DNA of 34,320 nt from Sphingobacteriia bacterium (GTDB lineage: Bacteria > Bacteroidota > Bacteroidia > NS11-12g > UBA9320): positions 1-34,320 of the forward strand of contig VMDK01000061.1 of NCBI GenBank assembly GCA_008080835.1, read 5' to 3'. Made by a program: the position numbers and the translations under genes. The notes under the pieces were generated by a model. The model was not told where the DNA came from. It was given only the letters and a program-made list of their open reading frames with translations, and ran no database searches. Below are positions 16,663 to 24,988 of the stretch, in pieces (positions within the stretch are counted from its first letter, which is position 1; every line of letters begins with the position of its first letter).

Positions 16663-17154
16663 ATGAGGTGCGCAATTCTGTTGATAATTAGTTTCTGGAG
16701 CTTCAGCGTTCACGCACAGCGTCAACCGCGCCTGACTCTGGGGACTCAGAACATCTACTCCGGGACCTCTGTCAATCTTGGATATGCATTTGATATAGGA
16801 CCCTTGGAATTCAACCCTTCGGTTCGCTGGGTGGCCAGCCGCACTGCGGACCCTCTTTCAAGTCTTCCCGGTATTGACCTCACTGCGCATTGGTTCTACC
16901 AGATCGATGAGCGCATCAGCGGAGGCTTTTTTGGCCAGTACAGTTTTTTGTATTCTGGAAAACCGGTCAGCAACACTTTTCACGAGCTGTATGGTGGTCT
17001 TTGCACGAGATTCTTTCTGTCCAATCATTGGGATCTGCGACTGAAAAGCGGCGCAGGTGGTTATGTTCAAAGGGTTGATGCCGCATCAGGTATCAGCACG
17101 CTTAAAGGTTTATCGTATTGTCTAAGTTTTGGAGTTTCATATTACTTGCCCTGA
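16663..17154 (+). CDS. Small exported protein, probable outer-membrane barrel
   Basis: A 163-residue protein with a signal peptide (MRCAILLIISFWSFSVHAQ, cleavage after Ala-Gln). The mature part is a run of short alternating strands, for example TSVNLGYAFDIGPLEFNPSVRW, SGGFFGQYSFLYSG and GLSYCLSFGVSYYLP. Each is turned by Gly or Asp-rich loops and the protein ends in an aromatic residue pattern, which suits an eight-strand outer-membrane barrel. I recognise no named family. The stop lies 37 bp inside the following GDPD frame, indicating translational coupling. Barrel assignment is inference from strand pattern. Confidence 0.7.
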   Translation: MRCAILLIISFWSFSVHAQRQPRLTLGTQNIYSGTSVNLGYAFDIGPLEFNPSVRWVASRTADPLSSLPGIDLTAHWFYQIDERISGGFFGQYSFLYSGKPVSNTFHELYGGLCTRFFLSNHWDLRLKSGAGGYVQRVDAASGISTLKGLSYCLSFGVSYYLP

Positions 17155-17948
17155 TCATTTCCGGATGCAGTGAAGCAGACCCACGAGCTAGTAATGTTGT
17201 GGTTCTGGGTCATGGTGGTCTGGGGTTTCCTTCGGCGTTGAATCAGTATCCTCCCAATACCTGGGAAAGTGTAGAACGAGCCATGGCCGAAGGTGCCGAC
17301 GGTGTGGAACTTGATGTTCAATTGAGCGCCGATAGTACTTTGATCCTATTTCATGATAAGAGATTGGAGACCCAGGTCAATGCTTCCGGCACAGTGGCTG
17401 AATCCAACTCTCATGATCTATTGAAACTCGAATACCTGAGTCAGGATCTGCACTCCGCGATCCATATTCAAAGCTTGCAAGACGTGATCGATCAGGTTTC
17501 ATCCAAATATGACGTGTTGGTAGTGTCTCTGAATATTCAGGTGCCTGAGGGGCGAGAGACGGACGAGGAGTATCGGCAGAGATTTGCCAGAGCGCTCGTG
17601 TCCTTCACACGAAGTCAACAACAGATCCATTACTTCATTGAATCCGAGCGAACCGATTATCTCGAGGCGATCAAAGCGATTGATCCCGATACCGATCGAT
17701 TCCTTATTGGAGCATACACGGCTGAGAATGTAGCATTCATAAAGGCACATGGCGCTTTAGGTCTGGTTGCCAACTATACCGAGGTGAGTCCTGAACAAGC
17801 TCAGGATCTCAAGAATAATGGACTGAGGCTCATGGTCTATGGGTTGAAGATCCGGAAAGACATTGTGCGATCTGCTGATCTATTGCCATATGCTGTTCAA
17901 ACTGACAATATCTCCTTAACCTTTTCCATCTACGGTTATCAAAATTAG
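17118..17948 (+). CDS. Glycerophosphodiester phosphodiesterase family lipoprotein
   Basis: A 276-residue GDPD-fold (TIM-barrel) enzyme that hydrolyses glycerophosphodiesters to glycerol-3-phosphate and an alcohol. The signal segment MSKFWSFILLALIISGC has lipobox Cys17, so it is likely anchored on the envelope. Catalytic residues are visible as H32 (LGHGGLG), E64/D66 (GVELDVQLS) and H79 (LFHDKRL). HGG replaces the classic HRG, as in a Bacteroidota subgroup I recall. No ATG exists at the front; TTG 17118 is the only start giving a complete signal peptide, and it overlaps the preceding gene by 37 bp. It could recycle lipid headgroups, possibly alongside the ABC exporter genes downstream. Confidence 0.87.
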   Translation: MSKFWSFILLALIISGCSEADPRASNVVVLGHGGLGFPSALNQYPPNTWESVERAMAEGADGVELDVQLSADSTLILFHDKRLETQVNASGTVAESNSHDLLKLEYLSQDLHSAIHIQSLQDVIDQVSSKYDVLVVSLNIQVPEGRETDEEYRQRFARALVSFTRSQQQIHYFIESERTDYLEAIKAIDPDTDRFLIGAYTAENVAFIKAHGALGLVANYTEVSPEQAQDLKNNGLRLMVYGLKIRKDIVRSADLLPYAVQTDNISLTFSIYGYQN

Positions 17949-18029
17949 CCTTTGGTCATTTCTCAACCGTGATTAATCGATAGGGTTGTGTACAGTCCGT
18001 TTTGTCGATTTTCTTTGCGCTTCAAATAA

Positions 18030-18704
18030 GTGCACGTGATCAGGTTAGAAGGAATAGAGAAAAGCTTCAAGGTTGGGAACCACGAGCTCAAAGTACTCAA
18101 AGGCATTGACCTCCATATCAAAGAAGGGGAGATGGTTGCCATTATGGGTAGTTCCGGTAGCGGCAAGAGCACCTTGCTCAATATCATCGGAATGCTGGAT
18201 ACCCATGATCACGGGGAGTATTATCTGGACGACCTGCCCATTGAAGACTTGAATGAGACCAAGGCCGCTAAATACCGCGGGAAATACATTGGTTTTGTAT
18301 TCCAATCATTCAATCTGGTGGCTTTCAAATCAGCCATGGAGAATGTGGCACTTCCACTATACTACCAAAGCGTGGCGCGCAAGGAACGCAACAACCGCGC
18401 CCTGCACTATCTGGATCTTGTTGGATTGAAAGAGTGGGCCGACCACCAGCCGAGTGAGATGTCGGGTGGTCAGAAACAACGTGTAGCCATTGCACGAGCC
18501 TTGATCGCCGAACCCAAGATCATTCTTGCTGATGAACCAACTGGAGCTTTGGATTCTGTTACCTCACAGGAAGTCATGAATCTGCTGAAGAAGATCAACG
18601 CTGAGGGGAAGACCATGCTCGTAGTAACGCATGAGCACGACATTGCCGAACAATGCGATCGGATCATTCACCTGAAAGACGGTCGGATCACAGATCCCGA
18701 ATAA
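18030..18704 (+). CDS. ABC transporter ATP-binding protein (MacB/LolD type)
   Basis: A 224-residue ATPase of the MacB/LolD group, which drives mechanotransmission-type transporters instead of classic translocation. Walker A is GSSGSGKST (40-48), the Q-loop is FQSFNLV (Q92), the signature is MSGGQKQRVAIARAL (144-158) and Walker B is IILADEPTGALD (164-175), followed by the H-loop VVTHEHD. It starts at GTG 18030 or GTG 18036; the second gives the commoner MIRLEGIEKSF opening. TTTTCTTTG just upstream resembles a -7 box. The permease gene starts 2 bp after its stop, so the two make one transporter. Cargo is unknown (lipoprotein, peptide or drug). Confidence 0.93.
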   Translation: MHVIRLEGIEKSFKVGNHELKVLKGIDLHIKEGEMVAIMGSSGSGKSTLLNIIGMLDTHDHGEYYLDDLPIEDLNETKAAKYRGKYIGFVFQSFNLVAFKSAMENVALPLYYQSVARKERNNRALHYLDLVGLKEWADHQPSEMSGGQKQRVAIARALIAEPKIILADEPTGALDSVTSQEVMNLLKKINAEGKTMLVVTHEHDIAEQCDRIIHLKDGRITDPE

Positions 18705-18706
18705 GA

Positions 18707-19933
18707 TTGGAACGGCTCAACGAAATATGGGATAGTATCAAGTCCAACAAACTGCGGACTTTCCTCACGGGCTTCAGTGTAGCCTGGGGTATCTTCATGC
18801 TGGTCGTGCTTCTCGGAGTGGGAAGCGGCCTCCAAAATGGGACGAAAGCCCAATTCGCGGATGATGCCATCAACAGCATATTTGTTCGAAATGGACAAAC
18901 CAGTTTGCCCTACGCAGGTATGCAGCCCGGACGACAGATCCGAATGAAGAACTCGGACCTTCTGGCGATCAAGAGTGAGATCAAGGGGATCGATAAGATA
19001 TCGGGGCGATTTGGAAAGTGGGGTGGAAGCCAGGTGGTCTATCAAAGGAAGAGTACCACATTCAATATCAGAGGTGTGCACCCTGATCACCAATTTCTCG
19101 AGAAGACCATTATGGTGAAAGGGAGATTTATCAGCCAAATGGATATTGAGCGCAAGCGAAAGGTTTGCGTGATCGGAGATAAGGTTCAGGTCGATCTTTT
19201 TGCCGGAGAAGACCCTATTGGTAAATGGATCACCGTAGCCGGAGTGCCATTTCAAGTTGTAGGAGCATTTGTCGACGAGGGTAGCGAAGGGGAGAATGGG
19301 ATCATTTATACACCGATCAGCACCGCACAGCTGACCAATGGTGGGACGAACGAACTGGATGCGATCATACTTACGACCTTGGAGAATGATCTCACTACCA
19401 CCAAACGGATCGCAGAGGAAGTAAAAATGATGTTGTCACATGCGCATCACTTCGATCCGGAAGATCCCAGAGCTCTGCACGTGAGAAACAACTTTGAAAA
19501 CTATTCGCGTATTTCAAACGTGTTGGGGCTGATGAAGGCGTTCTTTTGGTTGATCGGGATCCTGACCATTATAGCCGGGATCGTAGGGGTGAGCAACATC
19601 ATGATCATTACCGTCAAAGAGCGAACCCGAGAGATTGGTATCCGAAAGAGTTTAGGAGCCACGCCACGCTCCATTGTCACGATGATCATGCAGGAGGCGG
19701 TCCTGATCACAGGACTATTCGGTTACATCGGCTTGTTCTTCGGTGTATTCCTACTCGAATTGGTGGCCAAGTTCATTCCTGACACAGGAGCTGTATTCAC
19801 AAACCCGACCGTCGATTTCAATACGGCACTTGCAGCTTTGATACTATTGATCGTAGCTGGTTCAGCAGCCGGACTGATGCCTGCACTCAAAGCAGCTCGC
19901 ATCCGCCCGATCGAGGCACTTATGGACGAATAG
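18707..19933 (+). CDS. MacB-type ABC transporter permease
   Basis: About 408 residues from TTG 18707 (LERLNEIWDSIKSNKLRTFL), 2 bp after the ATPase stop. The longer frame from 18653 overlaps the ATPase and is less likely. Topology is that of the FtsX/MacB family: one N-terminal membrane helix (FSVAWGIFMLVVLLGVGSGL), a large periplasmic MacB_PCD domain (residues about 60-280), then three helices, including ILTIIAGIVGVSNIMIITV, with the coupling segment KERTREIGIRKSLGATPRSI and the end MPALKAARIRPIEALMDE. It partners the adjacent ATPase. No periplasmic adaptor or TolC gene is adjacent, so export out of the cell cannot be assumed. Confidence 0.92.
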   Translation: MERLNEIWDSIKSNKLRTFLTGFSVAWGIFMLVVLLGVGSGLQNGTKAQFADDAINSIFVRNGQTSLPYAGMQPGRQIRMKNSDLLAIKSEIKGIDKISGRFGKWGGSQVVYQRKSTTFNIRGVHPDHQFLEKTIMVKGRFISQMDIERKRKVCVIGDKVQVDLFAGEDPIGKWITVAGVPFQVVGAFVDEGSEGENGIIYTPISTAQLTNGGTNELDAIILTTLENDLTTTKRIAEEVKMMLSHAHHFDPEDPRALHVRNNFENYSRISNVLGLMKAFFWLIGILTIIAGIVGVSNIMIITVKERTREIGIRKSLGATPRSIVTMIMQEAVLITGLFGYIGLFFGVFLLELVAKFIPDTGAVFTNPTVDFNTALAALILLIVAGSAAGLMPALKAARIRPIEALMDE

Positions 19934-19996
19934 ACTGGCTATTAGCTATTAGCACTTCGCCTTTGGCCAACAACCTAAAACCTAACAACCCAATCC
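19934..19996. repeat. Low-complexity intergenic stretch with short direct repeats
   Basis: CTATTAG is repeated in tandem at 19939-19952, followed by AACCTAAAACCTAAC and similar C/A-rich words. This sits between the permease stop and the chimeric MscS ORF and resembles degenerate intergenic filler; no gene is seen. Confidence 0.35.
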
Positions 19997-20473
19997 CTAA
20001 TCCCTCATATGTACGTCGCGCTGCGGATAAGGGATCTCTATGTTATTCGCATCGAGCGCTTTCTTGACGTTTTCGAAAGCATTGAACCACACATCCCAAT
20101 AATGCTCAGAGTTACAATGTGGTCGGACGGCTAGGTCGACACTGCTATCGCCTAAACCCATAACACCAACAAAGGGTGGAGAGTCCTTTAATACAAGTTC
20201 ATCCTGCTTCAGAACATCGACATAGCGTGTATCGATGACCAAAACACCATTGGCGGGGACCACAACCTTGTACCATATATCTGAAGAATAGTTGGATGCG
20301 CAGGAGGGACTTGCATCGTTTGACTGCGTTGCGGAGTCATTACTATAGGTTTGGAAGTTGCACGACCCCGTATAGGTCAGTAAGAAGGCATCTTTACAGG
20401 TGTTGTTTGATGGCACCGCATAGATTAGAACGGACAGTGCGACAAAGGTGAAAGAGAGGATTAGGCGCTTCAT
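19997..20473 (-). pseudogene. Chimera: secreted-protein N-terminus fused to MscS C-terminus
   Basis: One open frame joins two unrelated halves. Residues 1 to about 83 from ATG 20473 are a signal peptide (MKRLILSFTFVALSVLIYAV) and the start of a Bacteroidota extracellular domain (NTCKDAFLLTYTGSCNF, SSDIWYKVVVPANGVLVIDT). From about 20224 onward the sequence is the C-terminal domain of a small-conductance mechanosensitive channel: VLKQDELVLKDSPPFVGV, LGDSSVDLAVRP, YWDVWFNAFENVKKALDA and IEIPYPQRDVHM. The channel's membrane pore and Sm-like core are absent, so it cannot be an MscS channel, and the secreted half lacks its body and sorting domain. The simplest reading is a deletion or misjoin fusing the 5' end of one gene to the 3' end of another, by chance in frame. 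Confidence 0.75.
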
Positions 20474-20648
20474 TAAGTCAAAAAATAAACATTTATAAAG
20501 GCGTTTAGCAGTGGTGGCAGAACTCGTTGATCCGGAAAATAAATCTGGACTGATCTTTGTTCTGTACATAGTGCAACAGTGGATGTGAGAGCAGTTTGAC
20601 AATCATTTTCACCAGTTCGATACAAATTGATTTACTTTGAAAAGGATT

Positions 20649-21197
20649 ATGAATTATACAGAATCATTAAGGCGCATTTTGAAAGGCTCAGCTGTCTTTT
20701 CGCTTGTCGCTCTCATGCTTTTGGGACCTTCTGTTGGAAGTGTAACAGGACAAAGTCAGGAGGGTGAACTGGAATGGTATACTCAAGTGGAAAAAGCACA
20801 GGAGTTGTCATTGGCAACAGGTAAGCCCATTTTTGCATTCTTCACAGGAAGCGACTGGTGTGGCTGGTGTCACAAATTGCAACGCGACGTCTTTGCCAAG
20901 CCGGAGTTCATTTCGTGGGCAAAACAGAATGTGATCTTGTTGGAGTTAGATTTCCCTCGCAGAAAAAAACTACCACCTGCCTTGGCGGCTCAGAATAACG
21001 AGTTGAGAGCAGTGTTCAAGGTGACAGGATATCCCACGATCTGGATGTTCAAACTGCACCCGGATGAGCAGACCGGTAAAATGAATATCCAGGCTTTCGG
21101 TTCTTTGGGATACCCAAGCGGTGCGATCAAGGGCAAGGAAGAGGTCAAGTTCCTGGAGACTGCCAATATGATCCTGGCGAATCTGCCTGAGGGTTAA
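20649..21197 (+). CDS. Exported thioredoxin-like protein
   Basis: About 182 residues from ATG 20649 (MNYTESLRRILKGSAVFSLV). An AAAAGG stretch 4 bp upstream serves as ribosome-binding site; the TTG at 20637 overlaps a TACTTTG promoter-like word. A hydrophobic segment (AVFSLVALMLLGPSVGSVTG) suggests export. The thioredoxin fold is marked by FFTGSDWCGWCHKLQ, with active Cys71 and Cys74, and the cis-proline TGYPTIWMF. It resembles the Thioredoxin_7 group of periplasmic reductases. The substrate is unknown. Its neighbours include a di-heme enzyme and an Omp28-type CxxC protein, so a periplasmic redox role is reasonable. Confidence 0.87.
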   Translation: MNYTESLRRILKGSAVFSLVALMLLGPSVGSVTGQSQEGELEWYTQVEKAQELSLATGKPIFAFFTGSDWCGWCHKLQRDVFAKPEFISWAKQNVILLELDFPRRKKLPPALAAQNNELRAVFKVTGYPTIWMFKLHPDEQTGKMNIQAFGSLGYPSGAIKGKEEVKFLETANMILANLPEG

Positions 21198-21239
21198 TAT
21201 TTTACATTTCCCGAATGGGTGGTGTAGTATATTGCGAGC

Positions 21240-23993
21240 ATGATTCGCGCATCACTGATCCTTACATTATTTCTATCTTCTTTAGCAGTCTTTGCGCAAA
21301 CTCCGGAAGTAGCTCAAAGCATCACTCGCAATGCATTCAGTAAGGCATTGGACGAGGGCAATGGCAATTACTACATAGCCTATGACATGAAAGGTGCGTA
21401 TGGCACTGATATCGATTTCGATCGAGACGCCACCCATTTACTTCAGGACAATAATGGTCAGGATTTCTACGTCGTGAAATACGATGTGAACGACAGTATA
21501 CTTTGGACTCTACGCTTGAGAAGTACCACTCTCAGCTTAAGGGACATGTGCTATGACCCCAAAGGAGAATTGGTTTTCAGCATACAATTTGCCGATAGTG
21601 TAGGTATTGGTAGTGACACGTTGATCCGGAGCGCAGGAAGTGAGGCGGCATTGGTGAAACTAGATCCAAAAGATGGTTCCATAAGGTCGTATCATCCTTT
21701 TCGCTCCAAAGGCACCGTGGCATTGGTGAAATTACAGATCGTGAACGGAAACTATCTGATCTGTATGAACGGTTCGGATTCTGTGGACATAGACCTTCGA
21801 ACCTCGAATACCTATCAAATACCCCCAGGAGAACATTCTTTGAAATTAAAACCGGATGGTAGCGTCGTATGGGTTACTCCGGAATTGCCTTTTAGCTATT
21901 CCGAATTTTCCAGTGATACGTCAGGTGGTCTTTATATTAAAACGTATGTGAATGGTGGAAGAACTCGAGTCTTCACTTCACCTGGGAATAAATTGGACAC
22001 GGCGACCAGTAAGGTAGGCTATGCCTATATCCTCTATAAGCGTAATAAGAATGGATTCTTTGAATATGCTAATTTCATTGATGCCGGACAATTGTACCTC
22101 GACAGGTCATCTACTTCGACCAACGGACTGTATTTATCTGGGTTTTCAGACAACTCCGAAGATCATGCTTATGAGTTTCAAAATGGAGACTCTGTGATCT
22201 CTGAGAATGGAGGTTATGGTTCTTTTTTGGCTTACATGCACGCCAACGGAGATATGCTCTGGTACAAGCATTTCGACGACAAGATCTGGGACGTGTTCTA
22301 CAACGTGGGGCACGACAAAGACGATAACGCCTATTGTTCGGGTCGATTTCGAGACACATTAGACGCGGATTGGGGACCCAAGGAATCCTTGATATGGCCT
22401 GCTTCTGTAGTGAACAATGAATTGAATGCATTCGTGGTGAAATACACTCCTGATGCACGTTTTGCAGGAGCATTTGCGATCAGCGACATTCAGCAAAGTG
22501 ATCATTTGTATACGTTGAGCGGTAATAAGATCCTTGTTTCAGGATATAGCCGATTCGGTAAATCTGCAGACTTCGATCCTGGTAAAGGACGGTTTGTAGC
22601 AAACCCCGATAGTACTCCAAACCAAGACTATCTGGCGATCTACTCCTATCCTGATGTCTTGTATGACACCCTTTACAGACAAACATGCAAGAACAAGTTT
22701 GATCTTTATGGAAAGACCTACACCAAAAGCGGAACCTATCTTGATACCCTTGAAGATGGCTTTCGTCCCAGATATCTCACCTTTATCCTGAATATGCTGC
22801 GCCCGAGCTCGGGAAGTATCGACGTATCGGGATGTGACAGTGTTGTCGTGAATGGGATCGTCTACTACACGTCGGGAATCTATAATCAGGATCTCAAGAA
22901 TGACGTAGGATGCGATAGTTCGTTAAGAGTGTTCGCAGAGGTCCATCGATCGACTGATACGGCGATCTATGTGGAGTCATGCGATGGAGTGATGATCGAG
23001 GATACCACTTACGAACGAAGTGGCTCGTACAAGCATTACTACATCTCCTCAGAGGGCTGCGATAGCGTGGTGACTTACCATATTGACATTCTTGATAAGG
23101 ATACCGCAGTGGTTTATGCCGAGAATTGCTCATTCACCCTGGTCAACGGGCAGGTGTATAAAGAAAGCGGCACCTACTACCAACGAGTACCCAGAACCGG
23201 CCAGTGCGATAGTATAGTGGTGGTTGATGTCAAAATATTCGGTAAGGACACGACCAATCGGTATATCGTGGATTGTGAACCCTATGAATACCATGACCAA
23301 ACGTTCGAAAAGAGTGGGACTTATTACGTGCGTCTAGAAAACCAGCACGAATGCGATAGTATCATTAAATTTGAGTTCGCTCTTGAACCCCGAGACACCT
23401 CTGAATTCAGCTATCATTCATGTGGGCCATACTTCTTAAAAGACACGATCTTCGAAACAGAGGGTTATCACTATTTCACCGGAACCGGCAAATGCGACAC
23501 TGTTTTCGCCGTTGATCTGACGATCTCGGAGGTGGACACAGACATTAGCAGGCGTGGAGATACCCTGATCGCTGCTCAGGATTCTGCTGCTTACCAATGG
23601 CGAGATTGCGACCGCGATGATAATATCAGCGGTGCGACTTCCAGAATGTTCAGACCAACGAGTACAGGAAAGTATCAGGTGATCCTTAATTACGGACCAT
23701 GCGCAGATACCTCTGAGTGTTATGTCGTGGACCAGTTGAGAGTAGGAATTCCGAACACCAGTGTTCTGTTCAAGCTTTATCCTAACCCAACGCACGATCT
23801 CATCCAAGTGCATTGCGAGGCCCAGGGAAATAAACGAATTGAAGTCTACACGATAGGAGGGGAATTGGTTAGAACGGGCAATTTTACAGAACATCGGACG
23901 ACCGTAGACCTGACAGATCAAACCGCCGGTGTCTATTTGTTTGTAGCTTCGTTCAATGGTCAATTATTTCGTCAAAGGATCGTGAAGTACTAA
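21240..23993 (+). CDS. Large T9SS-secreted protein with Cys-containing repeats
   Basis: 917 residues with a signal peptide (MIRASLILTLFLSSLAVFAQ). Residues about 20-470 form a beta-rich region with repeated phrases such as FYVVKYDVNDSILWTL and AFVVKYTPDARFAGAF, like SBBP or propeller-type repeats. Residues about 479-765 hold six units of roughly 50 residues, each opening with a Cys, a K/V-NG-x-Y-x-x-SGTY turn and a GCDS or QCDS core. Residues about 780-825 are Ig-like (YQWRDCDRDDNISGAT). The end (LYPNPTHDLIQVH ... GVYLFVASFNGQLFRQRIVKY) is a type A T9SS sorting domain. The protein is probably surface-bound or released; no enzymatic motif is seen. The MbnP-like gene starts 5 bp downstream, so the two are co-transcribed. 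Confidence 0.88.
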   Translation: MIRASLILTLFLSSLAVFAQTPEVAQSITRNAFSKALDEGNGNYYIAYDMKGAYGTDIDFDRDATHLLQDNNGQDFYVVKYDVNDSILWTLRLRSTTLSLRDMCYDPKGELVFSIQFADSVGIGSDTLIRSAGSEAALVKLDPKDGSIRSYHPFRSKGTVALVKLQIVNGNYLICMNGSDSVDIDLRTSNTYQIPPGEHSLKLKPDGSVVWVTPELPFSYSEFSSDTSGGLYIKTYVNGGRTRVFTSPGNKLDTATSKVGYAYILYKRNKNGFFEYANFIDAGQLYLDRSSTSTNGLYLSGFSDNSEDHAYEFQNGDSVISENGGYGSFLAYMHANGDMLWYKHFDDKIWDVFYNVGHDKDDNAYCSGRFRDTLDADWGPKESLIWPASVVNNELNAFVVKYTPDARFAGAFAISDIQQSDHLYTLSGNKILVSGYSRFGKSADFDPGKGRFVANPDSTPNQDYLAIYSYPDVLYDTLYRQTCKNKFDLYGKTYTKSGTYLDTLEDGFRPRYLTFILNMLRPSSGSIDVSGCDSVVVNGIVYYTSGIYNQDLKNDVGCDSSLRVFAEVHRSTDTAIYVESCDGVMIEDTTYERSGSYKHYYISSEGCDSVVTYHIDILDKDTAVVYAENCSFTLVNGQVYKESGTYYQRVPRTGQCDSIVVVDVKIFGKDTTNRYIVDCEPYEYHDQTFEKSGTYYVRLENQHECDSIIKFEFALEPRDTSEFSYHSCGPYFLKDTIFETEGYHYFTGTGKCDTVFAVDLTISEVDTDISRRGDTLIAAQDSAAYQWRDCDRDDNISGATSRMFRPTSTGKYQVILNYGPCADTSECYVVDQLRVGIPNTSVLFKLYPNPTHDLIQVHCEAQGNKRIEVYTIGGELVRTGNFTEHRTTVDLTDQTAGVYLFVASFNGQLFRQRIVKY

Positions 23994-23998
23994 TGTGA

Positions 23999-24988
23999 AT
24001 GAGAAATCTTCTAGTCATTTTGGTATTGATTTTTCTTTCTCAAACTGGATTTGGGCAGGTACGAAGCGTACATTTCAGGATAAATCATTTGGCTAAAGGT
24101 GCTCCGTTATCCTATTCTTTAATCTACCAGAACGATCTCGAACAAGATTATAGATTCACGAGGATCGAGTACTTCATTACCGGATTTGAATTGAGTTCGG
24201 AAACAGGGAGAATGTCGCTGATTGACAGTGTATGTCTCGTTAATGCAGCCAAACCCGCCCAGTATGATCTGGGATCTATTGATCTCGAACGAGTCGACAG
24301 TCTGCATTTTCATTTTGGAGTGGATAAAGAGCGCAACCACGGTGATCCGTCCGTTTATCCATTGGGCCATCCTCTCGCACCGCGCGACAGATACAGCATG
24401 CACTGGGATTGGGCCAGTGGTTACCGTTTCTGGGCAGTAGAAGGGGATGCGGATACGACCGGAGATGGCGAAATGGATGTTTCGTTCCAATACCATATTG
24501 CAATCGATGGTAACTACCTTCCAGCGTCATTGGAAACGATCGTTCAGAATAATGATTCGATCAGCTTTCTCATGGACATTGACTATGTCGACCTCCTGGC
24601 CGGAGTTGACTTTAGAGGAGAACCGGTTGTTCATGGTGGATTTGGTGGCCCGTACGATACTCCGTTGGATTCTATGTTGGTTCGACTGCGCACGAGGTCA
24701 TGCTACAGTTCAGGGTTTCAGCGAGTGCTGAATACGAACTCTGATCTGGACTTGCAACAAACAAGTATGCATCCAAATCCGGCACATGAGAGTCTGCACA
24801 TTGATCACCCTTATCGCATCGAACATATTCAGATCCTGGATGAACTTGGCAGGATGATCAAGGACGTGCTGCCAGCGCCAACCCATGAAGTCAGCATTCA
24901 GCTTGAAGGCTTGAAACCCGGGGTCTATTTTGTGAGGATCACGGATGAAAAAGAGTGCATTTCTACAAAACGATTGATCATCCGCTGA
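23999..24988 (+). CDS. MbnP-like copper-binding family protein with T9SS sorting domain
   Basis: 329 residues with signal peptide MRNLLVILVLIFLSQTGFGQ. The MbnP core is recognisable: FRINHLAKGAPLSY near the front, IEYFITGFEL, LHFHFGVDKERN, then MHWDWASGYRFWAVEGDAD (W136, W138, W145) and VSFQYHIAIDGN. Known MbnP binds copper after a tryptophan is oxidised to kynurenine by the di-heme enzyme MbnH. A C-terminal type A sorting domain (MHPNPAHESLHIDH ... GVYFVRITDEKECISTKRLIIR) sends this one to the cell surface. The next gene, convergent with no gap, is a di-heme MbnH/MauG-like protein, supporting the call. Copper binding and kynurenine formation are inference. Confidence 0.8.
   Translation: MRNLLVILVLIFLSQTGFGQVRSVHFRINHLAKGAPLSYSLIYQNDLEQDYRFTRIEYFITGFELSSETGRMSLIDSVCLVNAAKPAQYDLGSIDLERVDSLHFHFGVDKERNHGDPSVYPLGHPLAPRDRYSMHWDWASGYRFWAVEGDADTTGDGEMDVSFQYHIAIDGNYLPASLETIVQNNDSISFLMDIDYVDLLAGVDFRGEPVVHGGFGGPYDTPLDSMLVRLRTRSCYSSGFQRVLNTNSDLDLQQTSMHPNPAHESLHIDHPYRIEHIQILDELGRMIKDVLPAPTHEVSIQLEGLKPGVYFVRITDEKECISTKRLIIR

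Noticed and set aside
23999-24988. Annotating this protein merely as a hypothetical T9SS protein
   Set aside because: The HFHFGVD, MHWDWASGYRFW and FQYHI order plus the adjacent di-heme gene fit the MbnP family better.
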